NCBI RefSeq assembly: GCF_000513895.2
Contig: NZ_CP165783.1
Location: 620,001-684,000, forward strand
Length of the DNA stretch: 64,000 nucleotides
Reading direction: 5' to 3'
Source of the DNA: Ensifer sp. WSM1721
GTDB taxonomy: Bacteria > Pseudomonadota > Alphaproteobacteria > Rhizobiales > Rhizobiaceae
The position numbers were made by a program, and so were the translations under genes. This document shows, piece by piece, positions 43,329 through 52,329 of the stretch; positions within the stretch are counted from its first letter, which is position 1, and each line of letters opens with the position of its first letter. The notes beneath the pieces are model-generated. The model worked only from the letters and a program-made list of their open reading frames with translations. It was not told the DNA's origin and ran no database searches.

Positions 43329-45149
43329 TCAAGGCGCTCCGCGCACGGCAACTTCCATCTCGTGGATGCCTCCTCCGAGGCGGACTGGTTTCAGCGCCGG
43401 AGCTTCGGCATCCTTGACCAGGCGGATCACGCGCGAGAAGAGCGCGCCGTTCCGCGGGCTCGGACCGATTTTGATGACCGCCGTTTCCCGCAGGTCCGTC
43501 TCGAAGATCGAAAGGGCCCGCTTCAGCGCGTCGCTTTCCATTGTTTCAAGCGCTTCGTCGATGATCACCCAGCGGGGCTTTTGCACGAGCAGCCGGGCGA
43601 AGGCCAGGAGGCGCTGTTCGTCGTCACCGAGTTCGCGCTCCCAGCGAGCTTCCCGATCGAGGGAGGTCGCAAGGTGGTCAAGGCCGACTTTGGAGAGCGC
43701 GCTCACGAGCGCCGCATCGGAGAAATCATTGGCATGGGGATAGGCGAGGGCCTCGCGCAGTCGGCCGCGCGGGAAGTAAGGTGCGCGCGGGATGAAGACG
43801 ACGTGGTCGCCGGCTGGCATTCCCACTCGGCCGCTTCCCCAAGGCCAGAGCCCCGCAAGAGCTCGAAAGAGTAGCGTCTTTCCGGCACGCGGATCGCCGA
43901 CGATGTTGACCCGCTGCCCTGGGGCGATCTCGATATGGGATTCGGCGAGCCTTGTTCGCCCCGAGGGAGAGGCGACCTCAAGGTTATCGAATGTCATGCT
44001 GGCGCTGTCATTCTCGACGAATTCGATCCGCTTCTCTTCGTCGTGTAGGGCGTCTGCCGTGATCAGCGCACGGCGGAAGGCGGCGACGCGCAGGAGGGTC
44101 GCACGCCAGTCTGTAATGGCGCTGACATTGGCAACGAACCATTTGAGCGACGTATGCACCTGGTTGAAGGCGCCGACCGCCATCATGAGGCCGCCGAAGC
44201 TGATGTTGCCGGCGAAATAGACGGGCGCGGCGACGAGAATGGGTGCCACCACCGTGACCCAACCGTAGCCGTCCTGTACCCAAGCAAGATTGATCTCGGC
44301 GCGGAATATGTTGCGCATGGCGCCGAGGACGGAGGAGAGATCGAGTTGCAGGCGCCGGCGCTCGCCGGCCTCACCGCCTGCAAGCGAGATGCCGTCGATA
44401 TGTTCGTTGGCGTACATCATCGAGAAGCGCAAATCCGCCTCGCGGGCATAACGCTCGCCGTTCAAGGCGATCATCCGCCGTCCGACGAGCCAACTCAGCC
44501 AGGACGCGGAGCCTGCGTACAGGATCGCCGCCCACACCATATAGCCGGGAATCGCCAGCGATCTGTCGCCTATCTGGAAGGCAAAGCCGGCTGAGAGAGA
44601 CCAGAGGACGCCGACGAACGAAATGAGCAGGATCGACGATTGCACAAGCCCGAAGCCGAGGCTGGTGGTGAGGTCGGCGAGGTGGCCGGCGTCCTCCTGC
44701 ATCCGCTGATCCGGATTAACGCCAATGGTGCCGGCATTTGCGAGCCGAAAGGCGCGGCGAGGCCGCATCCATTCTCCGATCAGATCCAATGTCAGCCCTT
44801 CGCGCAGCTTCAGCCGTACCATTTGGTTGAGCCATTGCTGCGCGACGTTGAACACCAGGAGAACGCCGGCGATGATGAGGAAAACCATGAGCTGATAGAA
44901 GAAGGCATTAAGGTCGCGCCGCTCGATCGCGTCGAAGAATGGCCGGTACCAGCGATTGAGAACGATCTGTCCGACCGCCGTTGCGACGATGACGCCAAAA
45001 CTGCCGGCCGTTAGCCACAGGATCGGCTTGAGCAAAGGCGAGGCGACAAAAGCTCGGCGCATCATGTCGAACTGCTGCCAGAGAGTGCTTCCCTCCGCTG
45101 GCATAGTCGCCGGTCGAGGCGCAGTCTTGTTGCCCATACGCTTCTTCAT
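43329..45149 (-). CDS. exsE: ABC transporter, SbmA/BacA-like membrane domain fused to ATPase (YddA/ABCD type)
   Basis: 606 residues from ATG 45149, with GGAGGAACTGACG upstream. The membrane part has the SbmA_BacA pattern (FGVIVATAVGQIVLNRWYRPF, FFDAIERRDLNAFFYQLMVF, NPDQRMQEDAGHL). ATPase domain: Walker A GDPRAGKTLLFRALAGLWP, signature-like LGDDEQRLLAFARLL in place of LSGGQ, and Walker B WVIIDEALETMES. Such proteins move very-long-chain fatty acids or peptides; BacA relatives affect symbiosis. Substrate here unknown. Confidence 0.92.
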   Translation of the reverse strand: MKKRMGNKTAPRPATMPAEGSTLWQQFDMMRRAFVASPLLKPILWLTAGSFGVIVATAVGQIVLNRWYRPFFDAIERRDLNAFFYQLMVFLIIAGVLLVFNVAQQWLNQMVRLKLREGLTLDLIGEWMRPRRAFRLANAGTIGVNPDQRMQEDAGHLADLTTSLGFGLVQSSILLISFVGVLWSLSAGFAFQIGDRSLAIPGYMVWAAILYAGSASWLSWLVGRRMIALNGERYAREADLRFSMMYANEHIDGISLAGGEAGERRRLQLDLSSVLGAMRNIFRAEINLAWVQDGYGWVTVVAPILVAAPVYFAGNISFGGLMMAVGAFNQVHTSLKWFVANVSAITDWRATLLRVAAFRRALITADALHDEEKRIEFVENDSASMTFDNLEVASPSGRTRLAESHIEIAPGQRVNIVGDPRAGKTLLFRALAGLWPWGSGRVGMPAGDHVVFIPRAPYFPRGRLREALAYPHANDFSDAALVSALSKVGLDHLATSLDREARWERELGDDEQRLLAFARLLVQKPRWVIIDEALETMESDALKRALSIFETDLRETAVIKIGPSPRNGALFSRVIRLVKDAEAPALKPVRLGGGIHEMEVAVRGAP

Positions 45150-46203
45150 CGTCAGTTCCTCCGTCTCGGCGGGCACGGCCTGCCGACCTAATCCGACGGT
45201 CGGTGCACCAGGCCCATCAGCCAGCATGGCGCACGAACAGACGGATTAGGGATTTTGCGATCTCCGTCGGTTCTGCGGCTGAAACACTTTCGCAGTGATT
45301 CCGAGAGACTGGCAGGGCGGTGCCCGGCTTCAGGAACGGCGGCCATTGTCCATCCGGCGGAGATCGGAAAACGTCCGACTTCAGGACTGCCGTCGTAATA
45401 CCCAAATTCAGTGCCGAGCCGCAGCCCGTCCAAAGCAAATATGCCACTGAAAATCTGTAAGTGCTGAAATGCAGCCAATTTAAAAACATCCATGAGATGT
45501 AGTGTATGGCTAATGGTGCCCACTGGAAATAAATTTTGACGCGTAGTGCGGGCCGTTCTCAATCGGGCGCATAGAGAATACCCCGGGGCCGGCGTGCCGC
45601 TGTGTAACGCGGAGCCTTGATTGCATTCATGATTTTGCCTGCATAGGGCGCCCGCCGAGAATCGTTGGCGCTTCGCGGGCCTTTCCGATGAAACTCAGGT
45701 ATTTCCCCAATTTTGACGCCTATACAGTCATGGGCATGGCTGACTTGAGAGAAAGCTTGGCAGGGGGACTCGATCGCCGCTTCCGATTCGACAAGATGAA
45801 GCGATTCGGAAGACGAGCGCTTTTTGGTTTGCCCTCCGGTTTCATTGCGGCTGTTGGCGATCCCCACTCCGGATGCGGCGCGGCCTGCCGGACCGCGTTT
45901 CATATCCCTCGGCTGAACGGTTCACCGCGAGAACCGCCCCAAGGTGCAGACGGAGGCTAATAAGTGTGTCGCGCCCAGTCCGATCACAAATCGCGGGGCT
46001 CGATTGTGCATCTCAACGCTGCACTTTGCGGTTGCGGCAGCCGCATCCTCAGGTGGTCGAGCGCAGGTAACGGTGCACAGGCGCAATTTCGGCTTGTTCA
46101 TGTTACAGCTATGACATAAAACGTTACCGCCGCCCTGAGGCGCGTGTCACCCGCACTCAACAGCAAATTCGAAAAGAATTTCGGCCAAGAGAAGGAGACA
46201 TTT
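45150..46203. other. 1.05-kb gap without a supported gene
   Basis: Several open frames of 80-125 codons exist on both strands but none has a ribosome site, family motif or matching composition. The right end carries TGTTACAGC-TA-TGACATAAAACG (46101-46123), a motif shared with the exoX-exoY gap, 81 bp upstream of the XRE gene. The segment may be a decayed gene region. Confidence 0.5.
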
Positions 46204-46458
46204 ATGTCTATTTCACCCTCCAATATTGGCGATAAGCAAGCCTCTCCAATGGCCGGCGGCGACATTGCCGCACGCGTCAAGGCCGCACGCGAGGCCGTTG
46301 GCTACAGCATCGAGGACCTTGCCGTCACTTGCGGCCTCGCCAATGTTGAAATCAGCGCAATTGAAAGCGGCAGGGATTTCAGTCCAGCGAAACTCAAACG
46401 CATCGCCGGCGCCCTGCAGGTGCCGCTTTCGGACTTCCTGCCTACTGAGATGCAATGA
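46204..46458 (+). CDS. XRE-family helix-turn-helix regulator
   Basis: 84 residues from ATG 46204, with AAGGAGACATTT upstream. HTH_3 fold: AARVKAAREAVGYSIEDLAV, TCGLANVEISAIESGRDFSP, LKRIAGALQVPLSDFL. No second domain. Monocistronic with a strong terminator directly after the stop. A shared motif with the exoX-exoY gap lies upstream, so it could belong to an EPS-linked regulon; this is speculation. Confidence 0.85.
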   Translation: MSISPSNIGDKQASPMAGGDIAARVKAAREAVGYSIEDLAVTCGLANVEISAIESGRDFSPAKLKRIAGALQVPLSDFLPTEMQ

Positions 46459-46464
46459 CAAAGC

Positions 46465-46500
46465 CGGCCGGCCGCAGCTCGCGGCCGGCCGATCTTTTTT
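46465..46500 (+). terminator. intrinsic terminator after the XRE gene
   Basis: CGGCCGGCCGC and GCGGCCGGCCG form a perfect 11-bp stem with an AGCTC loop, followed by ATCTTTTTT. The T-run also supplies the stop codon of exsF on the other strand. Confidence 0.88.
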
Positions 46501-46903
46501 AGCGCCCCGTCGAGCGCGAAGGGGCAACTCCATGCATTTCACCCGCTCGTAGAAGGCTCTGGACTTTTTCAACGAGCTGAGTGCCGTCAAACGGCTTCGC
46601 CAGTCGAGGCAGCGAGCGAAACCGTTCCGGTAAGTCGGCTGCGGTATAACCGGTCAACAAGAGAACGGGTATCTTGCGTTCGAGGAGTTCGTCGATGAGG
46701 GGATAGACGAATTCACCTCGCAGATTAAGATCGAGTGTCGCCATTTCGAAGCGCTCTGTCCGCGAGGCGGCGATCGATGCGCTGAGGCTCGTGAACGGAC
46801 CTACCACCACATAGCCGGCGGCGAGTAGATCGTCCTCTATTTGCAACGCCACCAGAAACTCGTCTTCGACGACGAGAACCCGGCATCCCTCGGCCGACGT
46901 CAT
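46499..46903 (-). CDS. exsF: single-domain response regulator
   Basis: 134 residues, one receiver domain: VLVVEDEFLVALQIEDDL (acidic pocket), phosphoryl Asp in ATLDLNLRGE, Thr/Ser in VLLLTGYT, and Lys in RLAKPF. No DNA-binding output. It overlaps the 3' end of the histidine kinase gene by 4 bp (ATGA), so it is the cognate partner. Such receivers often act as phosphate sinks or CheY-like adaptors, or feed a PhyR-type stress pathway. Confidence 0.92.
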   Translation of the reverse strand: MTSAEGCRVLVVEDEFLVALQIEDDLLAAGYVVVGPFTSLSASIAASRTERFEMATLDLNLRGEFVYPLIDELLERKIPVLLLTGYTAADLPERFRSLPRLAKPFDGTQLVEKVQSLLRAGEMHGVAPSRSTGR

Positions 46904-49626
46904 GGGGAGGCTCCCCGCGGGTAGGGGATGTCGATCATGCATATCAGCCCCTCGGGCGCGAATTCGAGGTGGACGTCGCCGCCAAGGTCGGAGGCCAAGA
47001 CCCGCTCCAGCAGCAAACGACCGAAACCGTTGTGTGTCGGCACTGGAACAGGCGGCCCGCCGGTCTCGCTCCAACGGATCCGCAAGCGATCGCCTGCGAC
47101 GTCGATCGTCCATCCGACGTCGACAATGCCGTTCTTCACCGACAGCGCACCGTGCTTGGCCGCGTTCGTTGCAAGCTCATGCGCGGCCATGCCGAGCGTC
47201 AGCGCATGTTTGGGGGGCAGCATCGCCGGCGGCCCCGCAAGGCGCACATTGTTCCTGTTTCTGTCGTGATAGGGGGCCAGCTCGTCGAAGAGTACCGTTT
47301 CCAGCGACACGCCGGACCAGCTTGCCTCTGCGAGGCGCGTGTGTGTTTGGGCCAGCGCCCTGATGCGGGCATCGAACGACCGGTGCGCTCCCTGTGCGTC
47401 CGGATTGGTCGAAAAGGACTGGCGCGCGATCGAAGTGACGATTGCTAGCGTGTTTTTCACCCGGTGGCTGAGCTCGGCAACGAGAAGATTGCGCTGCGCC
47501 TCGGCCTCTTTCCGCTCGGTGATGTCCATGCAGACTCCGGCCAATTTTGCCGGCCTTCCCGCACCTTGCCGCGATAACTGCCCGAAGGCCTCCATCCATC
47601 GGACGGTTTCGTCGGCAAGCCTGATGCGATACGTGATGTGGTAATTTTCGCGGGTCTCGATCGCCTTGGCGATTTCCAGTTCGACCATGGCGAGATCTTC
47701 GGGGTGAATGTCTCGCTTGAAGTCCGCAAGCGTTCCTCCGAATGTGCCGGGCTCCAAATGATGAATCGCTTCGAGACCCGGTGACCAGATGACTTCGCCG
47801 GTATCGATGTTCCACTCCCAGGCCCCCATCCGCCCCGCTTCCAGCGCGATCTGCAGCCGGCGCTCGCTCTCCTGCAATGCTTCTTCCGCTTGCTTCCGCT
47901 CGGTTATGTCCACCGATGCGGCAACCGCGCCGACCACGTCCCCGGCGGCGTCTCGCAAGGGTGTCGCATTGCCGAAGAGGAAGCGCGAGGTACCGTCGTC
48001 GAATCGGATCTCCTGCTCGAAATTCTCTACCTCCTCCCCGCGTGCCGCGCGCTGCACGGGCAGTTCCTCGGGCGCTAGCATTTGCCCCGAAGAAAAGACG
48101 CGGAAATTGCTGGGACGTTCGCCGGGCGGGGCGGATAATGAGAGGTTCGTGTTGGACGCCTGGCGCAGCAGTTCGTAGGCGCTCCGGTTGCCATCGATGA
48201 CCCGGCAATCGGGTGAGCGGGCGATCCAGATCGAGGCCGGCACGGCTTCCATGATCGCCATCAACTCCGCCGCCCGCGCCCTCTCCTTCGCCTCGTTGCG
48301 GCGCAACTGCTCCTCCGCGAGTTGCCTCGCCTCTTCGGCCCGCAAGCGCTGGACACTAAAGCCTAGCTGCCGCGCGATCGTCAGTGCCACGCTGATCTCG
48401 GCATCAGCGAAAACGTGCGGCAAGTCATAATACGTCATGAATTTCCCGATCAGCCGTCCTTCCGCGACCAGCGGAATGAAGCCGAGCGCGCTGATGCCTT
48501 CCGCTGCGATAGTCGCTTTCAGATCATCGGAAACGTCGGCGCGCGAGATGTCTTCAAGGAAGATCGGATCGGGGTCTTTCTGATCGGAGCGCCAGGGAGA
48601 GTGCCCGTCGACGGCCTGGCGATAACGCTCGGAGAGGCCGCGCCAGGCCACAAAGCGCATTGTTCCGGCTTTGTCGAAGAGCAGAATTGAAGCGCGGTGG
48701 CAATTGAGGGCATCCTGTATGGCATCCAGCGCTGCCTCGTAGACTTCCTCTATATCCTTCGCACGCTGAAGCCTTTCGGTGAGGCGATAGAGCGAGGCCT
48801 GTTCGCGCAGGCGCATGGCCAGCGCCGCGCCAGCCCGCCTCCGTTCGGTGATGTCGCGAGCGATCTTGGAAGCGCCAATTATGCGCCCCGTGGCGTCGCG
48901 CACAGGCGAAATCGTAAGGGAGATGTCGATGAGACTGCCGTCCTTGCGTTGTCGCCTCGTCTCATAATGATCGATACGCTCGCCGCTGCGGATGCGCCGC
49001 AAGATCTGCGGCTCCTCCTCATCGTGCCCCGGCGGCATCAGAACCGTGATGGATCTGCCGATCATTTCATCGGCGGTATACCCGAACAGCCGCTCGGCGC
49101 CCTTGTTCCAACTCGTGACGATGCCGTTCAGGTCCTTGGCGACAATGGCATCCGAGGAAGACTCGACGATTGCGGCGAGATAGCGGGAGTCTCGCTCGGC
49201 GCCAGCGCGATCGCTGATGTCGACAAGCAGGTTGATGCCGCCTTGAAGTACGCCGGAGCCGTCGAAGATCGGCGTCGAGTAGGTGAGCAGCAGCGCCGTC
49301 GTCCCGTCCGGGCGAACCGCTACGACCTCCTGTCCGCCGGCGGGCCGCTTTTCCCTCAGCGCCTCGGCCATCGGACATTCGTCGGGCGGCAAAATAGACC
49401 CGTCCGTGCGGCGCAGTTCTGCGCTCACGTACCATCGGTCTGTTCCCAATACAGGCTGTCGTCCGACAAGAGTTGCGGTGGCGCGGTTGCAATAGGTTAC
49501 GATCCCCTCGGCATCCGTGACGTAGACGGCAACCGGCAGCGCATCGAGTGTTGTTTGAAGATCGTCAGCCCCCGTACCCCCGATTTCAACTTGAGAGATT
49601 TCGTCCGAAACTTCCGCGCTGCACAT
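46900..49626 (-). CDS. exsG: multi-PAS/GAF sensor histidine kinase, HWE family
   Basis: 908 residues from ATG 49626 (GGAGGGAACT upstream). Order: PAS ~25-135; PAS ~150-265 (VESSSDAIVAKDLNGIVTSW, ending DITERRRAG); GAF ~285-435 (RASILLFDKAGTMRFVAW); PAS ~455-575; PAS ~585-705 (ending MDITERKEAE); kinase to the end. The H-box is ELSHRVKNTLAIVTS, the N-box HELATNAAKHGALS, and the W-x-E of the HWE class is in IRWSETGG. No membrane segment, so it senses a cytoplasmic cue, perhaps redox, light or a small ligand. Operon with exsF. Confidence 0.93.
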   Translation of the reverse strand: MCSAEVSDEISQVEIGGTGADDLQTTLDALPVAVYVTDAEGIVTYCNRATATLVGRQPVLGTDRWYVSAELRRTDGSILPPDECPMAEALREKRPAGGQEVVAVRPDGTTALLLTYSTPIFDGSGVLQGGINLLVDISDRAGAERDSRYLAAIVESSSDAIVAKDLNGIVTSWNKGAERLFGYTADEMIGRSITVLMPPGHDEEEPQILRRIRSGERIDHYETRRQRKDGSLIDISLTISPVRDATGRIIGASKIARDITERRRAGAALAMRLREQASLYRLTERLQRAKDIEEVYEAALDAIQDALNCHRASILLFDKAGTMRFVAWRGLSERYRQAVDGHSPWRSDQKDPDPIFLEDISRADVSDDLKATIAAEGISALGFIPLVAEGRLIGKFMTYYDLPHVFADAEISVALTIARQLGFSVQRLRAEEARQLAEEQLRRNEAKERARAAELMAIMEAVPASIWIARSPDCRVIDGNRSAYELLRQASNTNLSLSAPPGERPSNFRVFSSGQMLAPEELPVQRAARGEEVENFEQEIRFDDGTSRFLFGNATPLRDAAGDVVGAVAASVDITERKQAEEALQESERRLQIALEAGRMGAWEWNIDTGEVIWSPGLEAIHHLEPGTFGGTLADFKRDIHPEDLAMVELEIAKAIETRENYHITYRIRLADETVRWMEAFGQLSRQGAGRPAKLAGVCMDITERKEAEAQRNLLVAELSHRVKNTLAIVTSIARQSFSTNPDAQGAHRSFDARIRALAQTHTRLAEASWSGVSLETVLFDELAPYHDRNRNNVRLAGPPAMLPPKHALTLGMAAHELATNAAKHGALSVKNGIVDVGWTIDVAGDRLRIRWSETGGPPVPVPTHNGFGRLLLERVLASDLGGDVHLEFAPEGLICMIDIPYPRGASP

Positions 49627-49839
49627 AGTTCCCTCCGCAGGCGCCGCATGACGCCGGAAAACGCGGGCGGTGGAGGATTGTTCCGGATGGGCAGCCAGGG
49701 AGCCGTCGTCAGCGATGGGTCACAGTGACAACACAGGCTTGCGGTAGACCTTCGTCATCCCCGATGTAAGCTTACCGAGGAGGGGAATCAGCACCGGGGT
49801 CTGCGGAGGAGATCACCCAATCACGCTGGAGACATTTCG

Positions 49840-51237
49840 ATGAGCAGAACTGTGATGAATGCCGTGGGAAAGCCGCTTTACTACAGCGGGAGCTCGACGG
49901 CATGGTTTTCCGCCACCGGATCCGGGCCTGAGCTTTATGGAACCGCCGGCAACGATTCGATCTGGGGCGACAGTTCCGTCAACGTCACCATGTTCGGCGG
50001 CAGAGGCGACGACATCTACTATCTTTATTCGTCGATCAACCGGGCCTATGAGGCGCCGGGCGAGGGCGTGGACACGATAAATACCTGGATGAGCTACACG
50101 CTGCCGGCGAATTTCGAGAATCTGACGGTTACGGGAAATGGCCGGTTCGCTTTCGGTAATGACGCCGACAATATCATCAAAGGCGGCTCCGGCAGCCAGA
50201 CGCTCGACGGCCGTGCAGGCAATGATGTCTTGATCGGGGCGGGTGGCGCCGACACCTTCGTGTTCGAGCGAGGCAACGGCAGCGATCTGATCACCGATTT
50301 CAACTTCGACGATACTATTCGCCTCGACGGCTACGGCTTCACGTCGTTCCAGCAGATTCTTGCCAATGTGGCCCAGGAGGGCACTGATCTCCGGCTTCAT
50401 CTCGCCGGCGGCGAGAGCCTGGTATTCGCGAATACCACGGCAGACGAGCTGCAGGCGACGCAGTTCAGATTGAGCTTGGACCGCTCCGCCCTCACTCAGA
50501 CCTTCTCGGATGAGTTCAATAGCCTTCAGCTGCGCAGCGGCACGGGCGGTATTTGGGATGCAAAATTCTGGTGGGCGCCGGAAAAAGGCGCCTCGCTGTC
50601 CGGAAACGGCGAGCTGCAGTGGTATATCAATCCGAGTTACCAGCCGACCGCTTCTGTCAATCCGTTTTCCGTAAAGGACGGCGTTCTGACGATCACCGCA
50701 GCGCCGGCGTCGGCGGCAATTCAGCAAGAGATCAACGGCTACGATTACACCTCAGGGATGCTGACGACCCATTCGTCCTTCGCCCAGACCTACGGCTATT
50801 TCGAAATGCGGGCTGATATGCCGGACGATCAGGGCGTCTGGCCGGCCTTCTGGCTGCTGCCTGCGGACGGTTCGTGGCCGCCGGAACTCGACGTTGTGGA
50901 GATGCGCGGGCAGGACCCGAACACCGTCATTGCCACGGTGCATTCGAACGAGACCGGGTCGCAGACGAGCATTGCGAGCGCCGTAAAGGTTGCCGATACG
51001 AGCGGGTTTCACAAATACGGTGTGCTTTGGACCGAGGACGAGATCGTCTGGTATTTCGATGACGCGGCGATAGCACGCGCGGATACCCCCTCGGACATGC
51101 ACGAGCCCATGTACATGCTCGTCAATCTGGCAGTCGGCGGCATCGCCGGCACCCCGAGCGACGGCCTTCTCGACGGGTCCGAAATGAAGATCGACTACAT
51201 CAAGGCCTATTCGCTCGATGCGGGTTGGCAAATCTGA
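49840..51237 (+). CDS. exsH: secreted RTX-type EPS glycanase, GH16
   Basis: 465 residues without a signal peptide. The N-terminal half has calcium-binding nonapeptide repeats (GTAGNDSIWGD, GGRGDDIYY, GRAGNDVLIGAGGADTF), the type I secretion feature. The C-terminal half is GH16 with active-site PPELDVVEMRG and WPAFWLLPADG. In S. meliloti ExsH leaves by PrsDE and cuts nascent succinoglycan. Divergent from exsG; ribosome site GGAG. Confidence 0.95.
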   Translation: MSRTVMNAVGKPLYYSGSSTAWFSATGSGPELYGTAGNDSIWGDSSVNVTMFGGRGDDIYYLYSSINRAYEAPGEGVDTINTWMSYTLPANFENLTVTGNGRFAFGNDADNIIKGGSGSQTLDGRAGNDVLIGAGGADTFVFERGNGSDLITDFNFDDTIRLDGYGFTSFQQILANVAQEGTDLRLHLAGGESLVFANTTADELQATQFRLSLDRSALTQTFSDEFNSLQLRSGTGGIWDAKFWWAPEKGASLSGNGELQWYINPSYQPTASVNPFSVKDGVLTITAAPASAAIQQEINGYDYTSGMLTTHSSFAQTYGYFEMRADMPDDQGVWPAFWLLPADGSWPPELDVVEMRGQDPNTVIATVHSNETGSQTSIASAVKVADTSGFHKYGVLWTEDEIVWYFDDAAIARADTPSDMHEPMYMLVNLAVGGIAGTPSDGLLDGSEMKIDYIKAYSLDAGWQI

Positions 51238-51256
51238 GAACGACAGTTGCAAGAAG

Positions 51257-51280
51257 GCCGGCAGCGCCATGGCTGCCGGC
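51257..51280. terminator. stem-loop between converging exsH and sugar-binding protein genes
   Basis: GCCGGCAGC and GCTGCCGGC form a 9-bp stem with a six-base loop midway between the two stops. Short T content follows on the plus strand (TTATAG). Probable two-way terminator. Confidence 0.6.
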
Positions 51281-51292
51281 TTATAGCAAAGC

Positions 51293-52282
51293 TTATTTCT
51301 GAATGCAGGTATCGGCCGTGTCCTTGGTGCATTCGTCGAGACCGGTAAAGACCGGATCCTCGACCGGCTTGCCGGCAATCAGGTCGAGCATGACGGCGGG
51401 TGCTTTGTAGCCCATCTCGAAAGGTCGCTGACCGACAAGAGCGGTCACCAGTCCCTCTTTGGCGATTGCCACCTCCTCGCCGATCGTATCGGCCGCGCCG
51501 ATGACGAATTCGTTCTTGGCAATCTTGTCGGCCATCGGCTTGAACAGGTCGCGATAGGGCTGCGGTGCGCCGAACAGTGGCCAGCCGCCCATGATGCCGA
51601 AGGCATCGAGGTCGGGATTGGCAGCAAGAATATCGGTCATCGCCTGAACGCCCTTGGCGCCGTCGTCATTGGTGAAGACCGGGCAGCCGGCGACTTCTGT
51701 CCAACCGCCTTCTCCCTTGAGTTCGGTGAGACCCTTCTGGCCGGTCAATGCGTCCCGCATTCCCTGAGCGCGACGCAGGATGTTGTCGGCGCCGGGATTG
51801 CCCTCGATGGTGCAGATCTTGCCGCCGTTCGGCTTGCCCTTTTTGATATATTCACCGATGCGATAGCCCATCAGGTAGTTGTCGGTTCCGAGATAGGTCT
51901 TGCGCAGCGCCGAATCTTCGGCCGCGAGATCCGCGTCCAAGGTCATGACCGGCACGCTCGGGTTTGCCGTCTTCAGGGTCTGTGCAATGAGCTTGGCGTT
52001 CGAGGGCGAGATGGCAATGGCCGCGGTTTCAGCCTTTCCCAGCATATCCTGGACGATCTGCGCTTCTCCGGCCTCATCGGATGTCGATGCCGGCCCGGTA
52101 TAGAAGCACTCGTATTCCGAGTCCGGATTTTCCTTGTTCCACTTCTGACAACCCTGGTTGATCGCCTCGAAGAAGGGGTTGTCGAGCCCCTTGACGACGA
52201 TGACGAGCTGTTTCTTCTGGGCCATGGCCGTTCCGGCGCTGAATGCCAAGACGGCGGCGGCAAGCAATAGTGCCTTCCTCAT
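51293..52282 (-). CDS. sugar ABC transporter periplasmic binding protein (ribose type)
   Basis: 329 residues, ATG 52282 with GGGAGGAAGGA. Signal peptide ends AGTAMAQKK. Peripla_BP_4 pattern: VIVKGLDNPFFEAINQGCQK-like opening (IVVKGLDNPFFEAINQGCQ), AIAISPSNAKLIAQTL, VMTLDADLA, ICTIEGNPGADN. Ends with a Cys pair (LDECTKDTADTC) that may form a disulfide. Works with the divergent ATPase and permease. Ligand unknown; the neighbouring epimerase suggests a sugar or sugar acid. Confidence 0.9.
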   Translation of the reverse strand: MRKALLLAAAVLAFSAGTAMAQKKQLVIVVKGLDNPFFEAINQGCQKWNKENPDSEYECFYTGPASTSDEAGEAQIVQDMLGKAETAAIAISPSNAKLIAQTLKTANPSVPVMTLDADLAAEDSALRKTYLGTDNYLMGYRIGEYIKKGKPNGGKICTIEGNPGADNILRRAQGMRDALTGQKGLTELKGEGGWTEVAGCPVFTNDDGAKGVQAMTDILAANPDLDAFGIMGGWPLFGAPQPYRDLFKPMADKIAKNEFVIGAADTIGEEVAIAKEGLVTALVGQRPFEMGYKAPAVMLDLIAGKPVEDPVFTGLDECTKDTADTCIQK

Positions 52283-52329
52283 TCCTTCCTCCCTTGAAAC
52301 AACGGACACCCATGTGCCCGCCATGCAAT

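Noticed and set aside
45188..45960. Open frames of 90-125 codons between exsE and the XRE gene
   Set aside because: No ribosome sites, no motifs, and they overlap each other on both strands.
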